A stretch of 42,426 bases of DNA, taken from positions 1-42,426 of the forward strand of contig NZ_FTMO01000024.1 of assembly GCF_900156025.1 (NCBI RefSeq), read 5' to 3'. The translations under genes were made by a program, and so were the position numbers. Positions 1 to 8,233 of the stretch are shown piece by piece; position 1 is the stretch's first letter; every line of letters starts with the position of its first letter. The notes beneath the pieces are model-generated. The model was not told the DNA's origin and searched no databases. It saw nothing but the letters and a program-made list of their open reading frames with translations. Origin of the DNA: Allobosea sp. TND4EK4. GTDB lineage: Bacteria > Pseudomonadota > Alphaproteobacteria > Rhizobiales > Beijerinckiaceae.

Positions 1-1982
1 TCCAGCGCCAGGGTGAGATAGGCGTTGTTGGCGTCGTAACCGAGGCTGGACTTGAAGCCCGCAGGCAGGTTCGTGTCGGCCTTGGTGCCGAAGGTACCGT
101 TCACCCCGCCCGTGGCGTTGAGGATGGTGTACTGCTTGGCGACATAGGTTCCCGCGGCGAAGGACGCCGCCACCGTGGCGCCGCCGAGCGTCGCCGTGCC
201 GGTGACGTTGACGCGGTCTGAGGCCGAAGGCGAGACTTCGACCGCATAGGTAGAGCCGGCGCTGAAGGAAAGGTTGCCAGCCACCGCGAGCGTGCCGATC
301 GAATTGCCCGGCGCCAGCGTGCCGCCGGCAATCGTCGTCGTGCCGACCGTGCCCGTGCCGCCGAGCGTGCCGCCGGTCGAGACCGTCACGCTCGAAGAAG
401 CGATCGAGCCGTTTACAGAGAGCGTGCCGCCGTCGATCGTCGTGGCGCCAGTATAGGTGCTTGTGCCGGTCAAAGTCAGCGTACCGACGCCACCCTTGCC
501 CACAGCACCCGTGCCGGAAATCGTACCGGCGAAGCTGGTCGCGTCGGATCGGACGAAGGCAAGCGTGCTGTTGTTCACCACATTGCCTGTGATGGAGCCG
601 GTCGTACCACCATTGCCGATGCGGAGCACACCGCCGTTGATCGTCGTCCCGCCCGAATAGCTGTTCGTACCGGTCAGGGTCAGCGTGCCCGCGCCGTTCT
701 TGGCGACGGCCCCGGTGCCGGAGATCCCGCCCGCGAAACTGGTGGCGTCGGAGCGGTCGAATGCGAGAGTGGCGTTGTTCACGACATCGCCTGTGATCGA
801 GCCGCTCGTGCTGCCGCCCCCTACTCGGAGTGTGCCCGCGTTTATCGCCGTTCCGCCTGTATAAATGCTGGTTCCAAGCAGGGTCAGCGTGCCCGCGCCA
901 TTCTTGACAACGGACCCGGTGCCGGAGATCGCGCCGTCGAAGGTGATGTCGTTGGAGCGGCCGAATCCGAGAATGCTGTTGTTCACGACATTGCCGGTGA
1001 TGGAGCCACTCGTGCCTTGATCGCCGATCCAGAGCGAGCCGCCATCGATCACGGTCCCGCCCGTATAGCTGTTCGCCCCGGTCAGGATCAGGCTGCCTGG
1101 GCCCGCGATGCGGACTGAGCCGGCACCGGCGATCACATTGGGCAGCGTGTAGTTGTTCGCCTGGTCGAACTGGAGCGTCGTCGTGTTGGTGTTCAGCGAG
1201 ATGCCGCCTGTCAGGATCGCGCCGGTCTGCAGCGACAGGATATTGCTTCCGCCTGTGAAGACCAAGGCGCTAGCGCGATTGGTGCTGCTGGCGGTAAGGC
1301 CGCCGGCGACGTTCGCATTCGCGCCGAGCCTCAATGTCAGGCCGCCGCCGATGATGCCCGCGCCGCCCAGGCCGCTTACGATGCCGAGGCCGCCTCCGCC
1401 GCCCCTGACCGCCGCATCGATCGTTGCCGTCCCGCCATCGGCAAAGACCAGGCCCGCGCCGCCCGCGCCGCCAATGCCGAAGTAATCATCAAAGACAACG
1501 GTGCCGCTCGCCCCGCCCGCGCCGCCCGAGACGGCTGCATTGATCGCCGCCGTCCCTCCCAGGGTCACTTCCAGCCCCGCACCACCTTTGCCGCCCGTAG
1601 TACCTGGCTGGCTCATAGAATAGCCGCCCGTGCCGCCCGCGCCGCCCGTGATGGTCTGATTGACAGTTACCGTGCCGGTCTGGCCGTATTGGTAGCCTGT
1701 GGAGCCGGCGCCGCCAGGACCGCCCTGGCCGTTCGTATTGTCCGCCCCGTCCCCGCCCCTCGCGCCGGTCGTAGTCGTGCTGATGGTCACGTCCGCTGCA
1801 CGCGCAGCGCCCGGCGATGAAGGATCGCCCAGCAGCAGCACTGGGAGGCAGGCGACCAGAAGAGCATGCCGGCCCGCGCTGCCCAGCATCGCGGCGCGCG
1901 AACGCGAGCATGCCTTGGGATCGCGGTGCGGCTCCGCCCGGCGGGCGTTGCCCATCTTCTCGAACCCAGCGATTGCCATCAT
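1..1982 (-). CDS. Autotransporter passenger with PATR-type beta-strand repeats (3' end outside window)
   Basis: The reading frame is open from about 1982 to the left edge without a stop, so it is partial at the C-terminus. A hydrophobic stretch (ALLVACLPVLLL) followed by small residues and ARAADV resembles a Sec signal peptide, preceded by a basic extension of about 31 residues if the ATG at 1982 is used; ATG at 1889 is the alternative and gives a normal-length signal. A glycine/alanine-rich region follows (about 1830-1330), then four repeats of about 68 residues with the pattern LTGxxxYxGGTxIxGGxL. The left end reads like the passenger end just before a beta-barrel. The expected role is a type V secreted surface protein, an adhesin or similar. 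The outer-membrane barrel must lie beyond base 1. It belongs to the chromosome outside the island. Confidence 0.8.
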   Translation of the reverse strand, partial: MMAIAGFEKMGNARRAEPHRDPKACSRSRAAMLGSAGRHALLVACLPVLLLGDPSSPGAARAADVTISTTTTGARGGDGADNTNGQGGPGGAGSTGYQYGQTGTVTVNQTITGGAGGTGGYSMSQPGTTGGKGGAGLEVTLGGTAAINAAVSGGAGGASGTVVFDDYFGIGGAGGAGLVFADGGTATIDAAVRGGGGGLGIVSGLGGAGIIGGGLTLRLGANANVAGGLTASSTNRASALVFTGGSNILSLQTGAILTGGISLNTNTTTLQFDQANNYTLPNVIAGAGSVRIAGPGSLILTGANSYTGGTVIDGGSLWIGDQGTSGSITGNVVNNSILGFGRSNDITFDGAISGTGSVVKNGAGTLTLLGTSIYTGGTAINAGTLRVGGGSTSGSITGDVVNNATLAFDRSDATSFAGGISGTGAVAKNGAGTLTLTGTNSYSGGTTINGGVLRIGNGGTTGSITGNVVNNSTLAFVRSDATSFAGTISGTGAVGKGGVGTLTLTGTSTYTGATTIDGGTLSVNGSIASSSVTVSTGGTLGGTGTVGTTTIAGGTLAPGNSIGTLAVAGNLSFSAGSTYAVEVSPSASDRVNVTGTATLGGATVAASFAAGTYVAKQYTILNATGGVNGTFGTKADTNLPAGFKSSLGYDANNAYLTLAL
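400..1110 (-). repeat. Tandem passenger repeats (four units of about 70 codons)
   Basis: Within the autotransporter frame, units beginning near 1095, 895, 685 and 485 (reading leftward) each encode LTG-x3-Y-x-GGT-x-I-x-GG-x-L followed by a GSITGNVVNNS-like strand and a SGTGxVxKxG turn. Spacing is about 200-210 bp. Units differ at many bases, so this is protein-level repetition typical of beta-helix passengers, not a recent DNA duplication. Confidence 0.7.
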
Positions 1983-2366
1983 GCCCCCCGGCACCGGAGG
2001 GCGCATCGTCAGGCCCGCCGAATCACCGGGAAGCGGTCCCGGCTCTCCCTGCGATTTGCCATCCGGTATGGTTAGCGGAGCGTAAAGAAACGCGGGGTCG
2101 TGACTTGCGGCCGCGCTACGGTCAGAGGCTCCCGCTAACGATTTTCGGGACTGGACCGGACTGGCTGGGGCGGGAGGATACTCAGCTAGTACCGCCGGGC
2201 CTGCAAGTGTCTGAAATTGCTTGACGATTGGCACATCTCGTCGTCGTCCGTGCTACACTAACTGGTCACATGGTGCAACACGCTTCAAGGCGTCAAGCGA
2301 GCCGGATGAGCTCCGGCGAACGGGCCGCCACATCTTATGCGTGCCGGAACGCACTCCGGGATATGG
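1983..2366. other. Intergenic left border: autotransporter upstream region, attL and island left end
   Basis: No convincing gene is present. Bases 1983-2160 are chromosomal and should contain the promoter of the leftward autotransporter gene; I could not pick boxes with confidence. attL lies at 2161-2179. Bases 2180-2366 are island DNA with no plausible coding frame. An extended -10-like string, tgctacact, lies near 2250, but no well-spaced -35 was found and nothing obvious is transcribed from it. Confidence 0.6.
2161..2179. repeat. attL: attL: 19-bp copy of the tRNA-Gln 3' end
   Basis: Identical to 37287-37305 and diverging on both sides (a versus g before, a versus t after). It covers the acceptor-stem 3' strand, the encoded CCA and part of the T-arm of tRNA-Gln, without the rest of the tRNA. 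Just inside, tactcagct (2179-2187) also occurs at 37239-37247 near the right end, possibly an integrase arm site, though nine bases could match by chance. Confidence 0.85.
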
Positions 2367-5300
2367 TCAACGACTAGAACTGCTCCCGACGACGACGATG
2401 TAGGTCGAGCCCTCCGACACGCACGAAAAGTCAAGCGCGGCAAGACGCTTGGCCTGGCTCGCGGCTTTCTCCTGAAATTCGAACCGCGGCGGTCCGACGA
2501 CCTTAAGGAAGCCAAAACCCTGATCCAGGACAATCGCAGCCTGCGAGCCATCTCCATATGTCAACGTTAAGCGCCGGGAATGGCCGCATGCGCCGACTGC
2601 CAGGTCGAGGTCCAGCCCGTCACCGCAGAGCTGATGTAGCACAGCGTCCCGATCAGCTTCGCTGCGCCAATCATGCTGCAGCCGGTTCGGAAACCCGTCC
2701 TGTTGGCGCAAAGAGGCGGTCGTTAGGCGGAACTTCGGCTTGCCCCTCGCGCCTGCCAACAAACCGGCCAGCCTTCTCACAACCCGCACGACCAGAAGCG
2801 CAACTAGCGGAGAATGCACATAGCGATCAGTATAGGTGAATTCCGTCAGTTCTCCGGGCCGCCACCGGCCGATCACCTCGAGATGAGGCCGGATCAGACT
2901 CGCGAAGCGGTCGGCGAGGTTTCGGCTCGGCCCGTCTAGCAGGGAATTGACCTCGATGAAGGCCGTCTCGCTTCTGGGCAAAAGCTGATCACGGTCATAC
3001 CCCTGAACAGAAGGAATCGTGGCTGAAAACGAGACAACTGGCGCATTGATGCCAACGCCCCAAGCCTCGCCCACTTGCGCGGCTGCGTCGTCTCGAGATG
3101 CCCACAGCGTGCCGCTTGAAAGCCCCGCGATCGCCCGCGCGGCATTTCTGAAACGCGGAGCAGCACCAGTGGCCAGCCGCAAGTCGTATTGGATTGCGGC
3201 ATCTCTAAGGCCCAAGCGCTGCGCATCGTCCAGAACATTCAAATCGTTGCTCTCGATGCAAAGAGTCGACGTATGCCCGCCGTCGCGCATCCGATTTAGC
3301 AAGGCTTTCATGCGCGGTTGCAACAGAGCCGCTGGATCAAATGGTGCAGCCGGCCAGAGAAAGATGTCGCGCGCCCCACGATCTGTCCGCTCGACGAGCT
3401 CGTCAGCCACATCACGAGCGAGCCGAGCGCCTACTTCGGCCCTATCCGCGTCTTCGGGCTCCGAGATCGCCGCCAGTTCCGTATCGACGAACGCCAGGGC
3501 CTGGACGCGGTCGAGAACGTCGGCCTGCGCATGTAGATCCCTAGACAGAACGCAAGCGGAGCAGGCTGCAACGCATTTGGCTGGGCAATCGAGGATGTCG
3601 CGAGCGCGCCTCAGCAGATCCTCGAACATCTCGGTGAGGCGTGGGCTAAAACCGGCTCCTCCGGAGGCCCTATCGTAGAAATTGAGTGAATGCGTCGCAC
3701 CGCCCACAGCCGTTGGGCGTTTCACGACGGACAACCCAATCTCGCCGCTATCGATACCCAGCCGCTGGACAAGGGCTTCGCGCAACGCCGAAGCGAGGGC
3801 CCAAGCAGCCCCTTGGGACGTCAAGGCAGCGGGCTGAATCTCAGTAACATCGGTGATGATGTCGTGACCAAGAGCGAGGTCCGTCTGAACCGCGAAACTA
3901 CGACCGTTGCCAGGACACAGCCCGTCCGCGTCCGCCTTCGTATAACGAAGCGGCCTGTGCTCGTGGAGCGGGCGTTTCGCGTTCGGGTCGATAGAACCTG
4001 TCTGCGCTTCTGCGCGCCCGCATTCGAGGCACACCGAATAGCCCGCTCCGGTCTCGCCGGCAGACGCGTAAAACACCAATCCGTCGTGACTCGTTCGCAA
4101 GCGTCCCCGTGTTGGACTTAGGAAGGGTTTCCAGGAGGCGTTCCGAGCGACCACGCGCTCCGGCTCGGGCTCGACATAGGCGATCTGATCAATATCCGCG
4201 TGAGGCTGCTCGCGGCTATCGACGGTAAAACCACTTGGCTGCAGGAAGCGGCGCGTATCCCCCGGCTCCAGGTTGCTCCCACAACTAACGCAGGATGCAG
4301 GCCGCAGATGCGTCGTATCTGCCGTCCCACAACTCCGGCATGCCCAGAACCATTTCAGGCTCTGGACCTCCCCAACGGCATCGGCAGCAGCCGGTCGCTT
4401 CCAGTTTAATGTGACACCTGCCGATCGGTATACGAGTCCGTCCACGACCACCTCGGCGCCCGGAGCATAGTCTCGGATTGCAAGGTCTAGATTTCGTGTT
4501 GGATAACCGCGCCGGTGCGAACGGCTTCCATCATCGGAGACGGCGGCATGAGCATCGGGTTCGTCGGCATGGATGAACGGCACAACGCTCGTTGGGAACC
4601 CGTGCCCCGGCAACACGCCTCGGTCAGCGAGCTCGCCAAGCAGGTACTCGCCGCACATTCGCTTCAGCTGCATCCCGAGCGCCTTGCGTGCCGCATCGCG
4701 ATCAAGCCCCGTGGTCTGTGCCTGGATAGCCTCCCACTCGGTGACAAATGCCGTCTCTGCCTCCTGGATTAAGTTGCCCGCCTCGATACAAGCGTCGCTC
4801 TGCCCCTCTAGCGACGAACCGCGAACTAGCGTTGCGATCGCGATCGATTGCGCCTGAGCGGTGCTGGGTCTCACGACCCAGTCGCGGAAGCGGGCAACCG
4901 GCGGGTCCTCGGCTCGGGATCCCGGAATGGCGGGCGGACAGCCAAAAAAATCTCCGGCAGTCGTCTTGAGTGCCTGACCTTGCACCTCCCTAAACCAGGC
5001 GGCGAGCAGCAAGGCATTGATATGGCGTTGGACGATACGACGTGAATCAAGCGTCACTTTAGGGGCTTCGATCCCGCGGACGAGATACTTGGCGGGATTG
5101 CGGAATGCCTCTCGGTCGAGCGCAGTGTCGCGGCAATAGGTTAAGGCGGTCGACAGGCCTTGACCCCGTCGCCCCGCGCGTCCAACGCGCTGACGATAAT
5201 TGGCGATCGACGGCGGCACATTGGTCATCATCACAGTTGAGACGGAGCCGATATCGACGCCCATCTCCATTGTTGTCGAGCAGTTCAAAATATTGATCCG

Positions 5301-5591
5301 CCCGTCCTTGAAGGCCTCCTCATAGCGGCGCAGACGCGCCGGCGGCTGCTGCGCGGAGTGTTCCGCGGTGCGGACATAAGGGGAGCCAAGAGCGATACGG
5401 TCATGTAGGTCACCCCAATGGCGACGAGCGCGCAGGGCCGCGATCATCTCGTCACCTTCGAGCCAGGCCTCGACGACTTCCGCCCCGCCGCGCTCCGGAA
5501 GTAGGAAAGGATTGGGGTGGCGCGGCAAGTCAAAGCGTTCGCAGGGTTGGCCCGCCAGGCGGCTGGTGCCATCCATCCCATAGGGCGACAT
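2367..5591 (-). CDS. SF2 helicase C-terminal domain plus DUF1998/MZB zinc domain, N-terminally truncated
   Basis: The first recognisable part is a helicase C-terminal domain: an EHSAQQ-type block, then NCSTTMEMGVDIG and an NYRQRVGRAGRRG motif VI. Downstream are a zinc ribbon (CRSCG...CVSCG), a CLECG pair and a CxxxC...CxxC cluster typical of DUF1998/MZB helicases, then a C-terminal region of about 350 residues with YTDRYVHSP. Walker A and DEAH motifs are absent from this frame and from the overlapping upstream frame, so the first RecA domain is missing. Intact relatives are very large defence helicases (Druantia DruE-like, DISARM, Dpd-type); which family this came from I cannot tell. The frame opens at TTG 5645, with ATG codons at 5591 and 5576. 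It overlaps the 3' end of the upstream gene out of frame, as expected for a deletion junction. Probably a non-functional remnant. Confidence 0.72.
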   Translation of the reverse strand: MSPYGMDGTSRLAGQPCERFDLPRHPNPFLLPERGGAEVVEAWLEGDEMIAALRARRHWGDLHDRIALGSPYVRTAEHSAQQPPARLRRYEEAFKDGRINILNCSTTMEMGVDIGSVSTVMMTNVPPSIANYRQRVGRAGRRGQGLSTALTYCRDTALDREAFRNPAKYLVRGIEAPKVTLDSRRIVQRHINALLLAAWFREVQGQALKTTAGDFFGCPPAIPGSRAEDPPVARFRDWVVRPSTAQAQSIAIATLVRGSSLEGQSDACIEAGNLIQEAETAFVTEWEAIQAQTTGLDRDAARKALGMQLKRMCGEYLLGELADRGVLPGHGFPTSVVPFIHADEPDAHAAVSDDGSRSHRRGYPTRNLDLAIRDYAPGAEVVVDGLVYRSAGVTLNWKRPAAADAVGEVQSLKWFWACRSCGTADTTHLRPASCVSCGSNLEPGDTRRFLQPSGFTVDSREQPHADIDQIAYVEPEPERVVARNASWKPFLSPTRGRLRTSHDGLVFYASAGETGAGYSVCLECGRAEAQTGSIDPNAKRPLHEHRPLRYTKADADGLCPGNGRSFAVQTDLALGHDIITDVTEIQPAALTSQGAAWALASALREALVQRLGIDSGEIGLSVVKRPTAVGGATHSLNFYDRASGGAGFSPRLTEMFEDLLRRARDILDCPAKCVAACSACVLSRDLHAQADVLDRVQALAFVDTELAAISEPEDADRAEVGARLARDVADELVERTDRGARDIFLWPAAPFDPAALLQPRMKALLNRMRDGGHTSTLCIESNDLNVLDDAQRLGLRDAAIQYDLRLATGAAPRFRNAARAIAGLSSGTLWASRDDAAAQVGEAWGVGINAPVVSFSATIPSVQGYDRDQLLPRSETAFIEVNSLLDGPSRNLADRFASLIRPHLEVIGRWRPGELTEFTYTDRYVHSPLVALLVVRVVRRLAGLLAGARGKPKFRLTTASLRQQDGFPNRLQHDWRSEADRDAVLHQLCGDGLDLDLAVGACGHSRRLTLTYGDGSQAAIVLDQGFGFLKVVGPPRFEFQEKAASQAKRLAALDFSCVSEGSTYIVVVGSSSSR

Positions 5592-7065
5592 GCTCAGGAA
5601 AACGGTACCGAGCAGACGCCGGGTAGGCTCCCGACATCGTGCCAATCAGGACCAGCGTTCGACCACCTGGATCATCCTCCGGCTTGAAAACCAACACCTC
5701 CCCGCGCACCGCTTCCCCTTCGGGCCAAGGTGCTTCGGCGACCTTGGTTCCTTCGAAACGCAATTCGACGGTTATGGGAACCGAGAACGGAACAGCATTT
5801 ACGCGCGTTTCGCGACGCGAGGGCAGAATGCGCCAACCCTCGTCCCCTTCGGCCGGCGGCTCGAATATCGCGAGTTCCCCCGATACATATCGTGCAAATT
5901 CACGGTTCGGATATGCGCGCAGGCGCTGTTGACGCCGCCCTAGTGCGGAAACGATGTCCCCTTTCGCTATTCCGTCTAGGCCTAGGCGCAAGGCGGCGCG
6001 CCAGACGCCCGCATCGTCGCGGCGCAGAATGCGCTGGCTGGTGACATCGCCTCCGCCGATGAGACGGACGATCTCAGCTCGCATGAGACCGTCGACGAGC
6101 TGATCTGCAGCGGCGGTCCCGGTACGAACGGGCAACTCGTGCCGCCATCCGGGTCTGGTGGCGTCAAGCCAAGCGCTGACGGGCACGCCACTCGCGCGGT
6201 CTTCGCATGCCACATCTCGCCGTAGCCTGACGATTGCCATGGAGAGGTCGGCTGCCAGAGCAAAGAAGATGTCCTGACGATACGCCCTTGGCGCATGGTG
6301 GGCCTGAGCTTCGGCTGCGGCAATTCCGGCACCGTCCTCAACGTTGTCCGAGGCCAGGAGCGTGCCGACAACGCGGCTTAGATAGATTGCCGGCCATGTA
6401 TCTGCCCTATTAAGGACGCCTGCTGGGAAGCCCCCCTCGACCGCAAGCGTCCTAAGCCAGAGCTTGGCCGTGTCGCCCTCCGCTTTCACCGGAGGCCGCC
6501 GCCAAGCCTCGAGGCCTTCGCGCACAAGCTGGCGCCCTGCATGGCCATCAAAGGGTACGCCGATCGCAGCGCTGAGGTCCTCCCAGCGCCGTGTTCCGCC
6601 GACGTAGTCACGTTGAAACCAGTGTGCCGCCCAGAGCACAAAGGAGGCGGCGGCATCTCTTGCCGTCGGCCCATTCGCCCAGCCGGGGCGCGCCCGCAGG
6701 GTGCGGCGCAGATCGTCGTGCTCGTCGTCCGAGAGTCGATAGCGATGAAGCGGCCTTCCATCGGGGCGAGGGATGCCGTTTCGGCGAAGCACAAGATCCC
6801 ATATGCCGCTACCTGCCGCCGAAGGCGACAACGGCTCAATGCAAGCAGTTGGCGCCGAGCGTCTAATAGGGACCGATGGACTGCTGGCGGGTGCCAGCTT
6901 TATCGCACGCTGCAACCCGGCGATCTTGATGCGGAGGCTTCGAGCTCTCGGTTCCGATCTCGCCGCAAGCTCAGCGTCAATCAAGGCAAGAGCGTCGGCG
7001 TCACGCGCGCATGCATCGATTCGCTCTGCCGTTTTGCGCAGCAGCTCTTCAGCAGACATCCCCAC
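5530..7065 (-). CDS. Uncharacterised defence-island protein upstream of the helicase remnant
   Basis: A 511-residue soluble protein, with ATG at 7065 starting MGMSAEELLRKTAERID. The N-terminal 50 residues are helical; a block near residues 95-125 (YRLSDDEHDDLRRTL) and a C-terminal beta-rich segment with DPGGRTLVLIGTMSGAYPASARYRF are the most distinctive parts. I do not recognise a catalytic motif. The pairing with a DUF1998 helicase recalls the STY4851/ECs_5259 family found beside large helicases in enterobacterial islands, but that is recollection, not a search result. The last part overlaps the helicase frame in another phase, so the native C-terminus may have been lost in the deletion that removed the helicase N-terminus. 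The IS lies only about 80 bp upstream of its start and may have separated it from its promoter. Confidence 0.5.
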   Translation of the reverse strand: MGMSAEELLRKTAERIDACARDADALALIDAELAARSEPRARSLRIKIAGLQRAIKLAPASSPSVPIRRSAPTACIEPLSPSAAGSGIWDLVLRRNGIPRPDGRPLHRYRLSDDEHDDLRRTLRARPGWANGPTARDAAASFVLWAAHWFQRDYVGGTRRWEDLSAAIGVPFDGHAGRQLVREGLEAWRRPPVKAEGDTAKLWLRTLAVEGGFPAGVLNRADTWPAIYLSRVVGTLLASDNVEDGAGIAAAEAQAHHAPRAYRQDIFFALAADLSMAIVRLRRDVACEDRASGVPVSAWLDATRPGWRHELPVRTGTAAADQLVDGLMRAEIVRLIGGGDVTSQRILRRDDAGVWRAALRLGLDGIAKGDIVSALGRRQQRLRAYPNREFARYVSGELAIFEPPAEGDEGWRILPSRRETRVNAVPFSVPITVELRFEGTKVAEAPWPEGEAVRGEVLVFKPEDDPGGRTLVLIGTMSGAYPASARYRFPEHVALWDGWHQPPGGPTLRTL

Positions 7066-7146
7066 CCCAGCCCTATATCCCTAGTCTTGTTATTTCCATC
7101 ATCAGAAGCCGGCGCTCGGCGCGCGTCAAGGTTGCAGGACCGGAAT

Positions 7147-8062
7147 GAGCCCTGAGAGACCGTTTGAGAATGGGTTGAGGCGATTGCGGCGGCATGATTC
7201 AAGCTTGGGATGTGGACTCGAGCGAACCGTGGCCGGATGGCTGGATTTGAGAAACGCGCGAAGCGCTACCCGACTGATCTGACGGATGAGGAGTGGCTCT
7301 TCATCCGTCCGTTCCTGCCGTCGATCCCGAAGCGCGGACGCAAGCCGACGACGGACCTTCGCGAGGTGCTCGACGCGCTGCGCTATCTTGCCCGAACCGG
7401 TGGCGGCTGGCGGATGCTGCCGAACGATTTTCCACCTTGGCAGACGGTCTACTGGTGGTTCCGGCGCTTCGTTCGTCGTCTGCTGTTCAAGACGATCCAT
7501 GACGTTACGCTGATGCTCGATCGCGAGCGCGAAAGTCGGGAGCCGTCACCGACCGCAGCCGTCATCGACAGCCAGTCGATCAAGGCGCCGGCAGCAGAAA
7601 AACGCGGGTTCGACGCCGGTAAGAGGGTGGTCGGCCGCAAGCGCCATATTGCCGTCGATACCGATGGCAGGCTGCTCATGGTCAACCTCACCACCGCCGA
7701 TATCTCCGACAGCGCCGGCGCCCAGCACATCGTCGCCGTTATCCGCAAGCGCTGGCCCTGGCTCAAGCATCTGTTCGCCGACGGCGCCTATGATCGCACC
7801 CGCCTCCTGGACGCCGCCGCCTATCGCGACTTCGTCATCGAGATCGTCCGTCGCACCGACAAGCAGCCCGGCTTCAAGGTGCTGCCGAGGCGATGGGTCG
7901 TCGAGCGCACCTTCGGCTGGATGACCCGTTGGAAGCGCCTCGTCCGAGACTATGAACAGCGCCTCGACGTCTCCGAAGCCATGATCCACGTCGCCCTGGG
8001 AAGCCTTATGCTGCGGCGCATCGTCCATCCTTGAGCATTCTCAAACGGACTCTGAGAGGCTC
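7147..8062 (+). mobile_element. IS5-family insertion sequence
   Basis: A single transposase gene is flanked by imperfect inverted repeats. The left end, 7147-7172, starts gagccctgagag and ends cgtttgagaatg. The right end, 8036-8062, is its reverse complement with a few mismatches and a one-base indel; both share ccgtttgagaatg. Element length is about 916 bp, within the IS5 range. No convincing target-site duplication is visible at the ends I chose, so the exact termini are uncertain by a few bases. Confidence 0.75.
7210..8034 (+). CDS. IS5-family DDE transposase
   Basis: A 274-residue transposase. The N-terminal region contains the [15 protein letters not shown] block (DUF4096-like) characteristic of IS5 transposases. 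The DDE triad is visible as D120 (VIDSQSIK), D191 (FADGAYD) and E232 in [12 protein letters not shown], with the Y-x2-R-x3-E-type spacing replaced by the IS5 consensus [10 protein letters not shown]. The frame is uninterrupted, so the enzyme may be active. The start at 7210 (MWTRANRGR) matches the usual MWT start of this group; ATG 7237 is the alternative. It reads toward hsdR, 200 bp downstream. Confidence 0.9.
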   Translation: MWTRANRGRMAGFEKRAKRYPTDLTDEEWLFIRPFLPSIPKRGRKPTTDLREVLDALRYLARTGGGWRMLPNDFPPWQTVYWWFRRFVRRLLFKTIHDVTLMLDRERESREPSPTAAVIDSQSIKAPAAEKRGFDAGKRVVGRKRHIAVDTDGRLLMVNLTTADISDSAGAQHIVAVIRKRWPWLKHLFADGAYDRTRLLDAAAYRDFVIEIVRRTDKQPGFKVLPRRWVVERTFGWMTRWKRLVRDYEQRLDVSEAMIHVALGSLMLRRIVHP

Positions 8063-8233
8063 CGACCTCATTCTATCCAAGCTCTTATGAGTTCCAGTTC
8101 AACGGCGCCGACCCGATGGCCTAATTGGGCACCGCCAGGGAGCCGACCACGCTCGACCTGCAACTAACATCCAGCATTGTTCATTGGCCGGGCGCTCTTC
8201 TCAAACGAGCGTTTACACGCGTAGATTGACAAG

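Noticed and set aside
400..1110. Possible CRISPR array from the regular repeats
   Set aside because: Units are about 200 bp, diverged, and encode beta-helix strands; there are no short identical repeats with spacers and no cas genes.
274..1485. Plus-strand frames rich in proline and valine
   Set aside because: They are the complement of the autotransporter repeats on the minus strand, which has a signal peptide and family repeats.
2221..2403. Possible excisionase-sized ORF at the left end of the island
   Set aside because: The product has no helix-turn-helix pattern or plausible composition, and it overlaps the end of the helicase gene.
2367..7065. A complete DISARM, Druantia or Dpd system
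   Set aside because: Only the helicase C-terminal/DUF1998 part and one unknown protein are present; core partners and the first motor domain are missing.
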